From Bacillus tuaregi (GTDB taxonomy: Bacteria > Bacillota > Bacilli > Bacillales > Cytobacillaceae), in assembly GCF_900104575.1 (NCBI RefSeq), contig NZ_LT629731.1, forward strand, positions 1,347,051-1,411,050: a stretch of 64,000 nt of DNA, read 5' to 3'. Every line of letters begins with the position of its first letter. Position 1 is the first letter of the stretch. A program made the position numbers and the translations under genes. A model generated the notes under the pieces. That model was not told where the DNA came from, did no database searches, and was given only the letters and a program-made list of their open reading frames with translations. Below are positions 42,753 through 51,523 of this stretch, piece by piece.

Positions 42753-42797
42753 AATAAAAGGCATAACTAGTAGATTTAACTAGTTATGCCTTTTATT
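42753..42797. terminator. Bidirectional terminator between ferredoxin and LysR genes
   Basis: A near-perfect 19-bp stem (42753-42771 with 42779-42797; core AAGGCATAACTAGT/ACTAGTTATGCCTT) with A- and T-rich arms, between convergent genes. Confidence 0.92.
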
Positions 42798-42825
42798 TCT
42801 GTTTAGAGTGGTGACGTAGCTGAAT

Positions 42826-43737
42826 TCACCTGCTTGCGATAAGAGGTGCTTGTATCACTTCGTGCTGTAGAATTTTTTGTAGATGCTGTTTAATGAGTTT
42901 ACTATTTTTCTGATTTTCTCTCCGATAAATAATGGAAAAGCGGGTGTCAAATTGGAAATCCTTGATGTGTACGATCGAAAGCTGGCCGCTCTCGATTTCT
43001 TTTTTTACATCCGGATAACTTAAAACGGCAAATAAGCCTTTCCCACTCATGACAGCACTTTTTATGGTTTCAATATCACTGATTTCTATAATGTTTTTGA
43101 GGAAGGATAATCCTCCTTGGGCTAATTTGGCACGTTTCTTGGCATGCGGAGCCATCAAAAACGTATGCGGTTCCAAATCTTTTTTTACAACCCTTTTATT
43201 GCCTGCAAACGGATGTCCCGGTGAACAAATGATCACTAAGGGAATCGAAAAAATAATATCATGATCTAATTGTTTAGTTTGGTAGACTTGTGTAATCATG
43301 CGGGTGGATACTAAACCAAATTGTAAAGATTCCTTTTCAACCTGCGTACAGGTATCAAACGAAGGAGACGGGGTAAAGTTTATATCTAATGAAGTAAAGG
43401 ATTGTGTTTTCTTTAATGATTGATTCAATAGACTATAGATGACATGTGTTACACCAATCGATACAGATTGTGCAGTCTGTTTTAATCGGGTTAGTCTTTC
43501 TTCTAAGCTTTGATTAAGATGTTCGATTTCTAGAGCATATTTATAAACCTCTAAACCAGAAGCTGTTAGCTTTATGTTTCTTCCAGAACGTTCGGTCAAT
43601 TTAACCCCAAAATGACGTTCAATTTCTCGAATATGGCCACTGACTGCCGCTGGACTTGTCAGCATCTCCTTTGCCGTCTCTGAGATGCTCTCTAACTCTA
43701 CTACCCTGCAAAAAACAGATAAGTTGTAAAAATTCAC
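42826..43737 (-). CDS. LysR-family transcriptional regulator
   Basis: A 303-residue regulator, GTG start at 43737 after GAGGTGAT on the minus strand. The winged helix-turn-helix spans about residues 1-60 (SISETAKEMLTSPAAVSGHI), and the effector domain starts near 90. It is convergent with the catechol dioxygenase/ferredoxin unit and divergent from the cupin/P450/TRAP unit. It lies between two copies of the same palindrome (41337 and 43987) and is the best local candidate to bind them. LysR sites usually contain T-N11-A; the TTCTTAAAG repeats could fit an LTTR activation site but this is not shown. Confidence 0.9.
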   Translation of the reverse strand: MNFYNLSVFCRVVELESISETAKEMLTSPAAVSGHIREIERHFGVKLTERSGRNIKLTASGLEVYKYALEIEHLNQSLEERLTRLKQTAQSVSIGVTHVIYSLLNQSLKKTQSFTSLDINFTPSPSFDTCTQVEKESLQFGLVSTRMITQVYQTKQLDHDIIFSIPLVIICSPGHPFAGNKRVVKKDLEPHTFLMAPHAKKRAKLAQGGLSFLKNIIEISDIETIKSAVMSGKGLFAVLSYPDVKKEIESGQLSIVHIKDFQFDTRFSIIYRRENQKNSKLIKQHLQKILQHEVIQAPLIASR

Positions 43738-44180
43738 TCTATCACCTCAAAGATATTTTTATGAAAATATTGAATTTTTAGATAATTCTTAAACGAAATA
43801 TTCGACATAAAAGAGTTTTGTCCTTCAATGTTTTTGCAAATATAATAAAACTTTACTCATTCTTCTAGTAATTTGTAATGAGCGAGGATATTTTGTAGTT
43901 AAATTTGTCAGGATAAAGTCAGTTGTGTTCAAGTTTTTTCCACATTATACCAATATATATCTTAAAATATCAGAACTTTAAGAATTTTCTTAAAGGTATA
44001 TTAAGAAAAATCGGTATAGTAGATGTAAGCGTTTTGATTTATGATTTTTATAGAAGTTGATGACTGGCATATTTAGATTATAATCGATTAAATTAATAGA
44101 AAATTGAAAATATTGTCTAAGCTATGCAGGTTTCCATCACGTAAGTTGACTTCTCAAAAAAAGAAAAGGGAGAGATTATC
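43738..44180. other. 443-bp regulatory gap between LysR and the cupin gene
   Basis: It is AT-rich and holds the LysR leader, the shared palindrome with its -10 (43987-44020) and a 160-nt untranslated leader before the cupin gene. I see no coding frame and no convincing terminator in the leader. Confidence 0.6.
43987..44020 (+). promoter_or_regulatory. Shared palindromic operator/promoter, copy 2 (cupin/P450 unit)
   Basis: TTCTTAA (43987-43993) and TTAAGAA (44001-44007) form a perfect inverted repeat with a 7-bp spacer, followed by TATAGT (44015-44020). The spacing from repeat to -10 is identical to copy 1 (28 bp start to start). An overlapping CTTTAAGAA to TTCTTAAAG inverted repeat extends it upstream. 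Confidence 0.65.
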
Positions 44181-44786
44181 ATGGTAGAAAAGCAAATGAC
44201 AGAACAAAAAACGAAATATGGAAAGTATATTGCCCAAATCGGTTGGGGGCCTGAATCAAGAAATCTAACAAGAGAAGAAGTAATTGAAAAAAGAATTACT
44301 CCTCCGCTAATTGGTGATGCTTTCAACTTGCCAACAGCGACGCATCATATTGAGTCATGGGTAATCCCTGAACCAAAGGCCTTTAGTGCCATGAGTCCTA
44401 GGGGAGGAATCCATAAGCACTTAGACTGCAGACCGCCAGGGATGTTTGCTGAAGATGATGAAACATCTATGCTGGATAATTCACCACATTATCACACTTA
44501 TGATGAAGTATATCTCTTTACCGGAACAAATCCATACGACAACAGAGATTTAGGCGGGGAAGTTGAGCTTTGGTTAGGACTTGGTGACCAAGCTGAAAAG
44601 TTTACCTTTGATAAACCAACAATGGTTCATGTACCGGCAGGACTTGTTCATGGTCCATTAGTTTTTCGTAGGGTAGATGACCCTGCCCGTCCGATTAACT
44701 GGGTAGTATTCTATGATTCTCCAGTGCTTAGCAATGTTCACGTTCGCATGCTACCTCCAGGTTTTAAACAATTAGATGAAGAATAA
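44181..44786 (+). CDS. Cupin-fold protein of the P450/TRAP operon
   Basis: A 201-residue soluble protein; GGGAGAG precedes ATG 44181. A cupin motif lies at HYHTYDEVYLFTGTNP (about residues 98-113), with two histidines and a glutamate, and VPAGLVHGPLVFRRV (about 155) supplies the last histidine. A second histidine cluster (HKHLDCRPP) is near residue 75. It may be a dioxygenase, isomerase or metal-dependent hydrolase acting on the operon's substrate. It is the first gene of the unit, followed by an intercistronic hairpin and the P450. Confidence 0.75.
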   Translation: MVEKQMTEQKTKYGKYIAQIGWGPESRNLTREEVIEKRITPPLIGDAFNLPTATHHIESWVIPEPKAFSAMSPRGGIHKHLDCRPPGMFAEDDETSMLDNSPHYHTYDEVYLFTGTNPYDNRDLGGEVELWLGLGDQAEKFTFDKPTMVHVPAGLVHGPLVFRRVDDPARPINWVVFYDSPVLSNVHVRMLPPGFKQLDEE

Positions 44787-44807
44787 TAGGAAAGTATCCT
44801 TATTCAA

Positions 44808-44844
44808 AAGTAGGAGAATGCTTAACTGCATTTTTCTCCTACTT
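44808..44844 (+). repeat. Intercistronic hairpin between cupin and P450 genes
   Basis: AAGTAGGAGAA (44808-44818) pairs perfectly with TTCTCCTACTT (44834-44844) around a 15-nt loop; no U-tract follows. It is probably an mRNA processing or stability element that adjusts expression of the cupin relative to the P450. Confidence 0.6.
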
Positions 44845-44867
44845 CTAATGAAAGAAAGGTGGTAAAA

Positions 44868-46031
44868 ATGAGTAACTATAAATCTGATCTTCATAATCCG
44901 GATCTTAAGAATCCAGCATTAGAATTTGAAGAGCTGCGTTCGAAATGCCCTGTTTCACATACTGATGGTTTTGGTGGAGGCTGGAACATTAGCAGACATG
45001 AAGATATTGTCAAAACAACACTAGATCCTGGAACGTTTTCCAATGCTGGTGCGATTAGATATCCACATATGCCACGGTTCCCTTTTGAAGCAGATCCCCC
45101 CCTTCATACGCCATACAGAAAAGTCATGCAAGAGTTTTTTACCGCCAAGAAAATGATAACCTTCGCAGATAAAGTAAGACCAATTGCCATCGAGCTGCTA
45201 GAGCCTATTGTGAATAGAGGCTATGGGGATATTGCAAAAGAAGTGCATTATCCGATGCCAGTCCGTGGCATCATCGCATTTCTTAATCTGCCTGACAAGG
45301 ATTGGCCGCGTATTATGCATTGGGCTGAAGAGCTTTACTATAGTGCGGCCGAAGGGGATTTTGCCAGACGGAACGCTGCTGCAGAAGAACTAGAAGAATA
45401 TTGTCGAGCGGCAGTCGCTGACAGACGTGAAAATATGCTAGATCCAAAAGAGGATTTGCTCAGTAAAATGCTACATAGTAGCATGGAAGATGACAGCGGA
45501 ACTGTTACTGAGAACTTAATTGTCGGAACATTGCATTTATTATTAACAGCAGGACATGAATCGACTACAAGCTCGTTAGGAATCATTGTTAATTATTTAG
45601 CCACCCATCCAGAGGACCGGAAGAGGTTGCAGGAAGAACCGGAGTTGATTCCTAATGCGATTGAGGAAATATTACGATATGAATCACCCGTACAATTTCA
45701 TCCGAGATATGTAACAAAGGATACGGTGATACAGGGACAAGAAATTAAAGCAGGAGAAAAGGTATTTTTACAATGGGGCTCAGGAAATCGAGATGAAGAA
45801 GTATTTCCGGATGCAGATCAATGTATCATCGATCGTGATACGAAGAAAAGTCTTGTTTTTGGTTCTGGGATTCATAAATGTATTGGTGCCCCTATTGCCA
45901 GAACACAACTGAGGGTTGTCATAGAGGAACTGTTAAAGAGAACAGGCTCATTCCAGTTAAATGGAGAGATTCAAAGAATCGGTTATACCCGATATGGAGT
46001 TAGTTCCTTGCCAATCTTATTTGATAAATAA
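44868..46031 (+). CDS. Cytochrome P450
   Basis: A 387-residue soluble bacterial P450. I chose ATG 44868 after AAAGGTGG; GTG 44859 lies inside that site. The I-helix oxygen motif is TAGHESTTS (about residues 225-233), the ExxR pair is in EEILRYESP (about 265-273), and the heme-thiolate motif is FGSGIHKCIGAPIAR (about 330-344, with C337 as approximate ligand). It needs a ferredoxin and reductase; the XylT-like ferredoxin 2 kb upstream is one candidate. In this operon it probably hydroxylates or O-demethylates the compound imported by the following TRAP transporter. The substrate is unknown. Confidence 0.93.
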   Translation: MSNYKSDLHNPDLKNPALEFEELRSKCPVSHTDGFGGGWNISRHEDIVKTTLDPGTFSNAGAIRYPHMPRFPFEADPPLHTPYRKVMQEFFTAKKMITFADKVRPIAIELLEPIVNRGYGDIAKEVHYPMPVRGIIAFLNLPDKDWPRIMHWAEELYYSAAEGDFARRNAAAEELEEYCRAAVADRRENMLDPKEDLLSKMLHSSMEDDSGTVTENLIVGTLHLLLTAGHESTTSSLGIIVNYLATHPEDRKRLQEEPELIPNAIEEILRYESPVQFHPRYVTKDTVIQGQEIKAGEKVFLQWGSGNRDEEVFPDADQCIIDRDTKKSLVFGSGIHKCIGAPIARTQLRVVIEELLKRTGSFQLNGEIQRIGYTRYGVSSLPILFDK

Positions 46032-46097
46032 TATTTGTGCTGGAAGAGAAGGTAAGAGTTTAAGAGAATTTAATGATCTTTGGGGGGTTAATAAAAA

Positions 46098-47129
46098 ATG
46101 AAAAAGCGTTTCTTTGTCACTATAGTATTCTTATCGATTTTCTCATTACTAGCTGCCTGTTCTTCCTCCTCCTCAAGTAGTGATGGGGGAGGCGGAGAAA
46201 GTCATAATTGGACCCTTACTTCAAGCTTTCCAGCAGGCCATAATATGAACAATGTCCTTCATAATTTAAAGGATGAACTAGAAAAGCGGACAGATGGTGC
46301 CATTAAAATCACACTCCATGAGGATACACTTGGAAAACCGACTGAAGCATGGGATATGGTTAAGGATAATACGATTCAAATGACCTACACTGGTGAAGCT
46401 TATAATCCTTCACGTATGCCTGTCACAAATATGATAGCGCTTCCGTTTGAAGTAACAGATCCAACATCAACGTCTGAGCTGCTTAAAAAGTGGGAAGAGG
46501 AAGGCAATCTTAAAGAATTGACAGATAGTTTTAAGGTTTTAGGCTATTTACCTACTACAGCCAATCATCTATTCCTTCGTGATAAAAAAGTGGAAAAAAT
46601 GGAGGATTTAAAAGGGTTAAAGATAAGATCTGTATCTTCGACACAAGCAGAAATGCTTTCAGCATTGGGCTCATCAGCCGTAACGATTTCAGGTTCTGAG
46701 GTATATATGAGTCTGGATCGCGGTGTAATTGATGGTACCTTGACAGGTGTTGATAATGTAGTAGACCGAAAATTATTTGAAGCTGCAGATTTTGCACTTA
46801 AGCTTCCATTATATGAGGCTGCTTTTAGCTTATTAATGAATAAAGAAACCTGGGAATCCCTTACACCTGAATTACAAGAAACGGTACAAAGTGTGGCAGA
46901 TGAAGTAATAGGTGAAGAGATTAAACGGGTAGAGGCTATGGACAATGAATTATGGGAAAAGCTTGAGAAAGAAGATTTAATGGAAGTTTATACCTTATCA
47001 GAGGATGAACAAAAAAGATGGCATGAAGCAACAAAAAATGTAGCGGATAAATATGCTGAAGAGATTGAAAAACAAGGCTATCCAGGTAAAGCCGCGTTAG
47101 AAACAATGAGAGATGCCGCTGGTAAATAA
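46098..47129 (+). CDS. TRAP transporter DctP-type substrate-binding lipoprotein
   Basis: A 343-residue lipoprotein. The signal MKKRFFVTIVFLSIFSLLAAC ends at a lipobox cysteine (residue 21), followed by a long serine/glycine linker (SSSSSS, GGGGE). The mature part has the DctP fold, with the conserved arginine expected around LKGLKIRSVSS (about 170) and YMSLDRGVIDGTLTG (about 210). It captures an organic acid for the DctQ and DctM proteins encoded immediately downstream. A strong GGGGGG ribosome site lies before the ATG. The ligand is unknown but probably the P450/FAD-dehydrogenase substrate. Confidence 0.93.
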   Translation: MKKRFFVTIVFLSIFSLLAACSSSSSSSDGGGGESHNWTLTSSFPAGHNMNNVLHNLKDELEKRTDGAIKITLHEDTLGKPTEAWDMVKDNTIQMTYTGEAYNPSRMPVTNMIALPFEVTDPTSTSELLKKWEEEGNLKELTDSFKVLGYLPTTANHLFLRDKKVEKMEDLKGLKIRSVSSTQAEMLSALGSSAVTISGSEVYMSLDRGVIDGTLTGVDNVVDRKLFEAADFALKLPLYEAAFSLLMNKETWESLTPELQETVQSVADEVIGEEIKRVEAMDNELWEKLEKEDLMEVYTLSEDEQKRWHEATKNVADKYAEEIEKQGYPGKAALETMRDAAGK

Positions 47130-47171
47130 AGAAGAGATTGGATTGAAATAAAAGATGTTGGAGGTAAATGG

Positions 47172-47783
47172 ATGAAATCAACGATTATTCCAGATAAGAA
47201 TCGTTCTGTTGAAACGGGAGATCAATCCTCTAGCCCCAAAAAACCACTATTGATTAACCGATTGACTCGATATTTGAGTTATGTCGGTATGGTAGTCATG
47301 ATGGGGATGGTGCTGCTAGTTACCATCGATGTAGCCGCTCGTTATGTGTTCAATAATCCGATAAATGGGTCAACCGATATTATTGAAATCATGATGGTCA
47401 TTGTGGTTTATAGCTGTCTTGCTTATGGAGCTACAGAAGATAAGCATGTACGGATTGATTTCCTATACAGTCGACTTTCAACCGTTGCAAGGGGTTATGT
47501 GGACATTGTTACCTCCATTCTTAGTATCTTAATTGTTGTATTAATTTCTTGGCAATTAGGAGAGAGAGCCGTCAATATCATCAATAATCCCCCAGGACCA
47601 ACAACAACCTATTTTGGTTGGGAACTCATGCCATTTATTGCCTTTGCTTCTTTTGGAAGTGCCTTATTAGCTATTCAGCTCTGCACATGGCTGTATCAGG
47701 CAGTCAAACAGGCATTTGGGAAAAGCACAGACTATCAAAGCACTGTACATGAAAGTGAAGCTGTTCCATCACCGCAAGAATAA
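47172..47783 (+). CDS. TRAP transporter DctQ-type small membrane subunit
   Basis: A 203-residue protein with four membrane helices between about residues 35 and 185 and hydrophilic tails at both ends. ATG 47172 follows GGAGG. The AARYVFNNPINGSTDIIEIMM segment (about 55-75) and the KHVRIDFL motif are typical of DctQ. It pairs with the DctM protein to form the TRAP permease. It lies between DctP and DctM genes in the standard order. Confidence 0.92.
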   Translation: MKSTIIPDKNRSVETGDQSSSPKKPLLINRLTRYLSYVGMVVMMGMVLLVTIDVAARYVFNNPINGSTDIIEIMMVIVVYSCLAYGATEDKHVRIDFLYSRLSTVARGYVDIVTSILSILIVVLISWQLGERAVNIINNPPGPTTTYFGWELMPFIAFASFGSALLAIQLCTWLYQAVKQAFGKSTDYQSTVHESEAVPSPQE

Positions 47784-47861
47784 ACGAATGAAAAACCATT
47801 CCATACAAAGAATTTTAGATAGCGAAAGCGTATAACGGATATTAACGAAATGGTGGTGAGT

Positions 47862-49169
47862 ATGTTGGATCCAGCAATGATTGGGATCATAGGATTCCTT
47901 GTAATGTTTGCTCTATTGTTTCTAGGAATGCCGTTAGGTCTTGGGATGGCACTGGTCGGATTTGGTGGTTTTGCTATCCTCTCCGGGGTAGATGGAGCTT
48001 TAAATCAGTTGGGAAGGATCCCTTTTTCAACCGTTGCTAGTTACACTTTTAGTGTTCTCCCGCTGTTTGTCTTGATGGGTGAATGGCTGTCACATTCAGG
48101 GATGATGACCAAATCATTTAGTGCCGTTCAGAAAACTGTCGGCCGCTTACCTGGAGGACTGGCAATGGGAACGGTTGCAACGTGTACTATCTTTGCTGCC
48201 TGTACCGGATCAAGCTTAGCTACTTCTCTGACGATGACAAGAGTTTCCCTGCCATCGATGCGGAAATATAAGTATGATGACAAATTATCGTTAGGTGCGA
48301 TTGCTGCTGGAGGAACATTAGGCATTTTGCTCCCTCCAAGTTCACCGATGATTGTCTATTCTATTATGACGGGTGCTTCTATTGGTTCCTTATTTATTGC
48401 CGGTGTCATACCAGGTCTATTATTGTCAGCAATGTTTATGCTAGGTATCTATCTTCAATGTAAAATGAAGCCAGAGCTTGGACCGGCTGCGGAGAAATCT
48501 AGCATTGGAGAAATTCTAGCAGCTTCTAAATCTCTATGGATGCCTTTTCTCCTTGTCTTTATCGTCCTTGGCGGAATTTGGGGCGGTGTCTTTTCTTCAT
48601 CTGAAGCGGGTGGTATTGGTGCCTTTTTTGCTCTAGTAACGCTTGTGATGCTAAAAGGCTTTGATATGAAGGGGATCCTAACAGGACTAAAGGACACAGT
48701 CCTTACAACAGCTATGATTTTACTCATCATTATGGGTGCGATGATTTTTGGTGAGTTTATGACGATTAGCGGTGTAACGACGATGCTTGCAGAATTTTTT
48801 ACAAGTCTTCCATTTAGCAGTACAGGAATCCTTCTTATGATTCTATTAATGTATATCATATTAGGCTGTGTGTTGGATTCATTGGCGATGCTCCTATTAA
48901 CACTGCCGCTCGTATTTCCAGTGATTGAATCCATTGGGATTGATCCGATTCTTTTTGGAGTTTTACTAGTGATTACGATTGAAATGAGCTTCATCACACC
49001 ACCGCTTGGAATGGTTGTCTTTGCCCTAGCAGGTGCTGTCAAGGATGTACCGATGACAAATATTTTCCGCGGTGCGATGCCATTCTTTGTTATTATGGTT
49101 ATCTTTCTTGGAATCCTAGTGGCATTCCCAGATATTGTACTCTGGCTACCGGAAACGATGCGAAGTTAG
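47862..49169 (+). CDS. TRAP transporter DctM-type large permease subunit
   Basis: A 435-residue membrane protein with about twelve helices. I prefer ATG 47862, which follows GGTGGTGA; ATG 47850 four codons upstream lacks a ribosome site. Signatures include GMPLGLGMALVGFGGFA (about 20-36), FAACTGSSLATSLTM (about 105) and LLPPSSPMIVYSIMTGASIGSLF (about 150). It forms the ion-driven translocation channel with DctQ. The last gene of the transporter is followed 78 bp later by the FAD dehydrogenase gene. Confidence 0.93.
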   Translation: MLDPAMIGIIGFLVMFALLFLGMPLGLGMALVGFGGFAILSGVDGALNQLGRIPFSTVASYTFSVLPLFVLMGEWLSHSGMMTKSFSAVQKTVGRLPGGLAMGTVATCTIFAACTGSSLATSLTMTRVSLPSMRKYKYDDKLSLGAIAAGGTLGILLPPSSPMIVYSIMTGASIGSLFIAGVIPGLLLSAMFMLGIYLQCKMKPELGPAAEKSSIGEILAASKSLWMPFLLVFIVLGGIWGGVFSSSEAGGIGAFFALVTLVMLKGFDMKGILTGLKDTVLTTAMILLIIMGAMIFGEFMTISGVTTMLAEFFTSLPFSSTGILLMILLMYIILGCVLDSLAMLLLTLPLVFPVIESIGIDPILFGVLLVITIEMSFITPPLGMVVFALAGAVKDVPMTNIFRGAMPFFVIMVIFLGILVAFPDIVLWLPETMRS

Positions 49170-49247
49170 CGTATCAGGGCATATTACACTTAAATAATTC
49201 AGAAAATTCAGTTAAATAAAATGGTGAATGGAAGGGAGAATTTTAAT

Positions 49248-50732
49248 ATGAAACAAAGAGAACAATTTGATGTCGTCGTCATTGGAGCAGGAATTGCTGC
49301 ATCTGCTTCAGCTATCACTGCAGTTGAAAAAGGGGCAAGAGTTCTCATGATTGAGAAAGCTCCAAAACATGAAGCAGGGGGCAACGGTCGTTATACAGGC
49401 GGCGGATTCCGGATTGTCCATAAAGGAAATTCTGAGCTCTATAACTATATGACGGGGATTCCAGAAAGCCAGCGACAATTAATTGATGTTAAGGAATACA
49501 CAGAGGATGAGTTTTATTCCGATATCATGCGTGTCACAAACGGCTTGGCAGATGTAGGGTTAACCGAAATGGTTGTTAAGGAATCCAATAATGCCTTTAA
49601 ATGGGTAGATTCCTTAAACATTGGCTGGGACGTTAACTATGATATGGCCACAAGAGTAGGCGAACGAATGGTGTTTACACAAGGCGCGATTCCTTTAAAT
49701 GTAAAAGGAGGCGGAGAAGGCTTTGTTGATTCGATGATTGAAATTGCCATCAAAAAGGGCGTTGAGGTTCGCTTTGAAACAAGTGCAACAAAGCTTTTAG
49801 TTGATGAGGATGGAGCGGTTTGCGGTGTAAGAACGAAGAGCAAGGGTGAAGGTCAAGATATTTACGCCAACTCGGTGATTCTTGCTGCCGGCGGTTTCTC
49901 TGCTAATGCCGAGATGCGTGCCAAGTATTTAGGCAAGGGCTGGGATTTGGTTAAGGTCAGAGGCTCTAAGCATAATACCGGTGAAGTGATCAAAATGGCG
50001 TTAGACGCAGGGGCGCAACCTACAGGTGAATGGAGCGGGTCCCATTGTACACAAATTGATCTTAGTGCAGCGAATGTCGGCGGCGGTTTAAGTACGGACC
50101 GTAAGTCCTATACGTTTGGGATTTTAGTGAACACAAATGGAGAACGCTTCTTTGATGAAGGCGAGGATTTCCATGGCTACACTTATGCGAAATTAGGCAG
50201 AATTACGCGAGACCAGCCGAACGGCGTGGCTTTCCAAATCTTTGATTCAAAGGTATTTGACCTACTAATGAGTGATTATTCCCACCAAACACCTGTTGAG
50301 GCCAATTCAATTGAAGAACTAGCAGAATTGCTGGACATTTCTGTCGAGGCGTTGAAAAAGACGGTCGAAGAATATAATGCAGCCGTTGTAGATGGTCCGT
50401 TTAATCAAGCAGAACGTGATGGGAAGCACACGACAGGTCTTGCGATTAATAAATCCAATTGGGCGCAAAAAATTGATCAAGCTCCATTTAGAGCCTACCC
50501 GGTTACTTCCGGAATTACCTTTACCTTTGGCGGCGTGAAGGTCAACAAAAATGGTCAAGTGCTGGATGTAACCAATCAGCCAATTAAAGGGTTGTATGCA
50601 AATGGTGAATTAGTCGGTGGCTTCTATATCGGAAACTATCCAGGAGGATCTGGGATTGTACGAAATTTAGTGTTAGGTCGTAAGGCTGGGAAGCATGCAG
50701 CTTTAGCAGATGGAATGGTCAAAACAAACTAA
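49248..50732 (+). CDS. FAD-dependent dehydrogenase (fumarate reductase/tricarballylate dehydrogenase type)
   Basis: A 494-residue flavoprotein; I chose ATG 49248 after GAAGGGAG (an upstream frame starts at 49221). The dinucleotide fold is VVVIGAGIAASASAITAVE (about residues 8-26), followed by the EKAPKHEAGGNGRYTGGGF substrate-FAD region and a C-terminal FTFGGVKVNKNGQVLD segment with YANGELVGGFYIGNYPGGSG. It belongs to the FAD_binding_2 group with tricarballylate and ketosteroid dehydrogenases and urocanate reductase. It is followed by EtfBA, so electrons probably pass to ETF and then quinone. It should oxidise a saturated acid or ring supplied by the TRAP transporter. Confidence 0.88.
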   Translation: MKQREQFDVVVIGAGIAASASAITAVEKGARVLMIEKAPKHEAGGNGRYTGGGFRIVHKGNSELYNYMTGIPESQRQLIDVKEYTEDEFYSDIMRVTNGLADVGLTEMVVKESNNAFKWVDSLNIGWDVNYDMATRVGERMVFTQGAIPLNVKGGGEGFVDSMIEIAIKKGVEVRFETSATKLLVDEDGAVCGVRTKSKGEGQDIYANSVILAAGGFSANAEMRAKYLGKGWDLVKVRGSKHNTGEVIKMALDAGAQPTGEWSGSHCTQIDLSAANVGGGLSTDRKSYTFGILVNTNGERFFDEGEDFHGYTYAKLGRITRDQPNGVAFQIFDSKVFDLLMSDYSHQTPVEANSIEELAELLDISVEALKKTVEEYNAAVVDGPFNQAERDGKHTTGLAINKSNWAQKIDQAPFRAYPVTSGITFTFGGVKVNKNGQVLDVTNQPIKGLYANGELVGGFYIGNYPGGSGIVRNLVLGRKAGKHAALADGMVKTN

Positions 50733-50755
50733 GACAATCTTGAAGGAGTGATAGA

Positions 50756-51523
50756 ATGCGCATTGTAGTATGCTGCAAAGCAGTTCCTAGTTGGGTAGAC
50801 AATCTAGAATATGATGAACAGGAAAAGAAAATCAATTATGACAGCAGTGCGTTGGTGATGAATGAATCAGATGAAGCCGCGTTAGAAGAAGCTTTGTTTC
50901 TGAAAAAGGAATATGGCGCAGAGGTCATTGTTTTAACTGTCGGCGGTTTAACTTCACAGGAAATGCTCTATCAATCCATGGCAAAGGGGGCTGACCGAGT
51001 GATTCGGGTCAGCTCCGACCAAGCCGATGATGCAGCGGAGATTCTAGCTAAAGCTATCCAAAAGCTAGAATGTGATTTAGTACTTACGGGTGTCGAATCA
51101 AGTGATAGCATGACGGCAAAGACAGCGATGCTCTTGGCTGAGGAGTTACAGCTCCCACATGCTTTTGTTGTAACCCATATTGAGTATGATGAAACACAGC
51201 AAATCATGAAGGCGACATCCGAGCTTGGACAGGGACAATATGAAGTGCTTGGTTTATCATTTCCAGCTTTAATATCGATTCAATCAACGACAAAACCTAT
51301 TACGCAAGCATCTGTTATGAAAGTACTCCAGGCCCGTAAGAAAAAGGTGGAATCCATGACACTTGATAGTCTGGGATTAAATCAAGACAACCATTCCAAT
51401 CAAGCCTTTACCATTGTCGATTTATTTGATCCGCCGGTCAATGATGCCTGTGAAATCATTGAAGGAGACCTTGATGAAATCTCAACTGTCTTAATGAGGA
51501 GGATTGCTGATGCAGCTAGATAA
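50756..51523 (+). CDS. etfB: Electron transfer flavoprotein beta subunit
   Basis: A 255-residue protein with the EtfB beginning RIVVCCKAVPSWVDNLEYD and the conserved MNESDEAALEEAL (about 38-50) and GADRVIRV segments. It binds AMP and forms the ETF heterodimer with EtfA. The stop overlaps the start of etfA by 14 bases, so they are translationally coupled. It is 23 bp downstream of the FAD dehydrogenase, its presumed electron donor, and is thus probably a dedicated catabolic ETF rather than the fatty-acid oxidation one. Confidence 0.92.
   Translation: MRIVVCCKAVPSWVDNLEYDEQEKKINYDSSALVMNESDEAALEEALFLKKEYGAEVIVLTVGGLTSQEMLYQSMAKGADRVIRVSSDQADDAAEILAKAIQKLECDLVLTGVESSDSMTAKTAMLLAEELQLPHAFVVTHIEYDETQQIMKATSELGQGQYEVLGLSFPALISIQSTTKPITQASVMKVLQARKKKVESMTLDSLGLNQDNHSNQAFTIVDLFDPPVNDACEIIEGDLDEISTVLMRRIADAAR

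Noticed and set aside
48455-49042. 195-codon minus-strand open frame
   Set aside because: It lies wholly within the strongly supported DctM gene on the plus strand, has no ribosome site and reads as low-complexity I/S/P-rich protein, as expected for the antisense of a hydrophobic gene.
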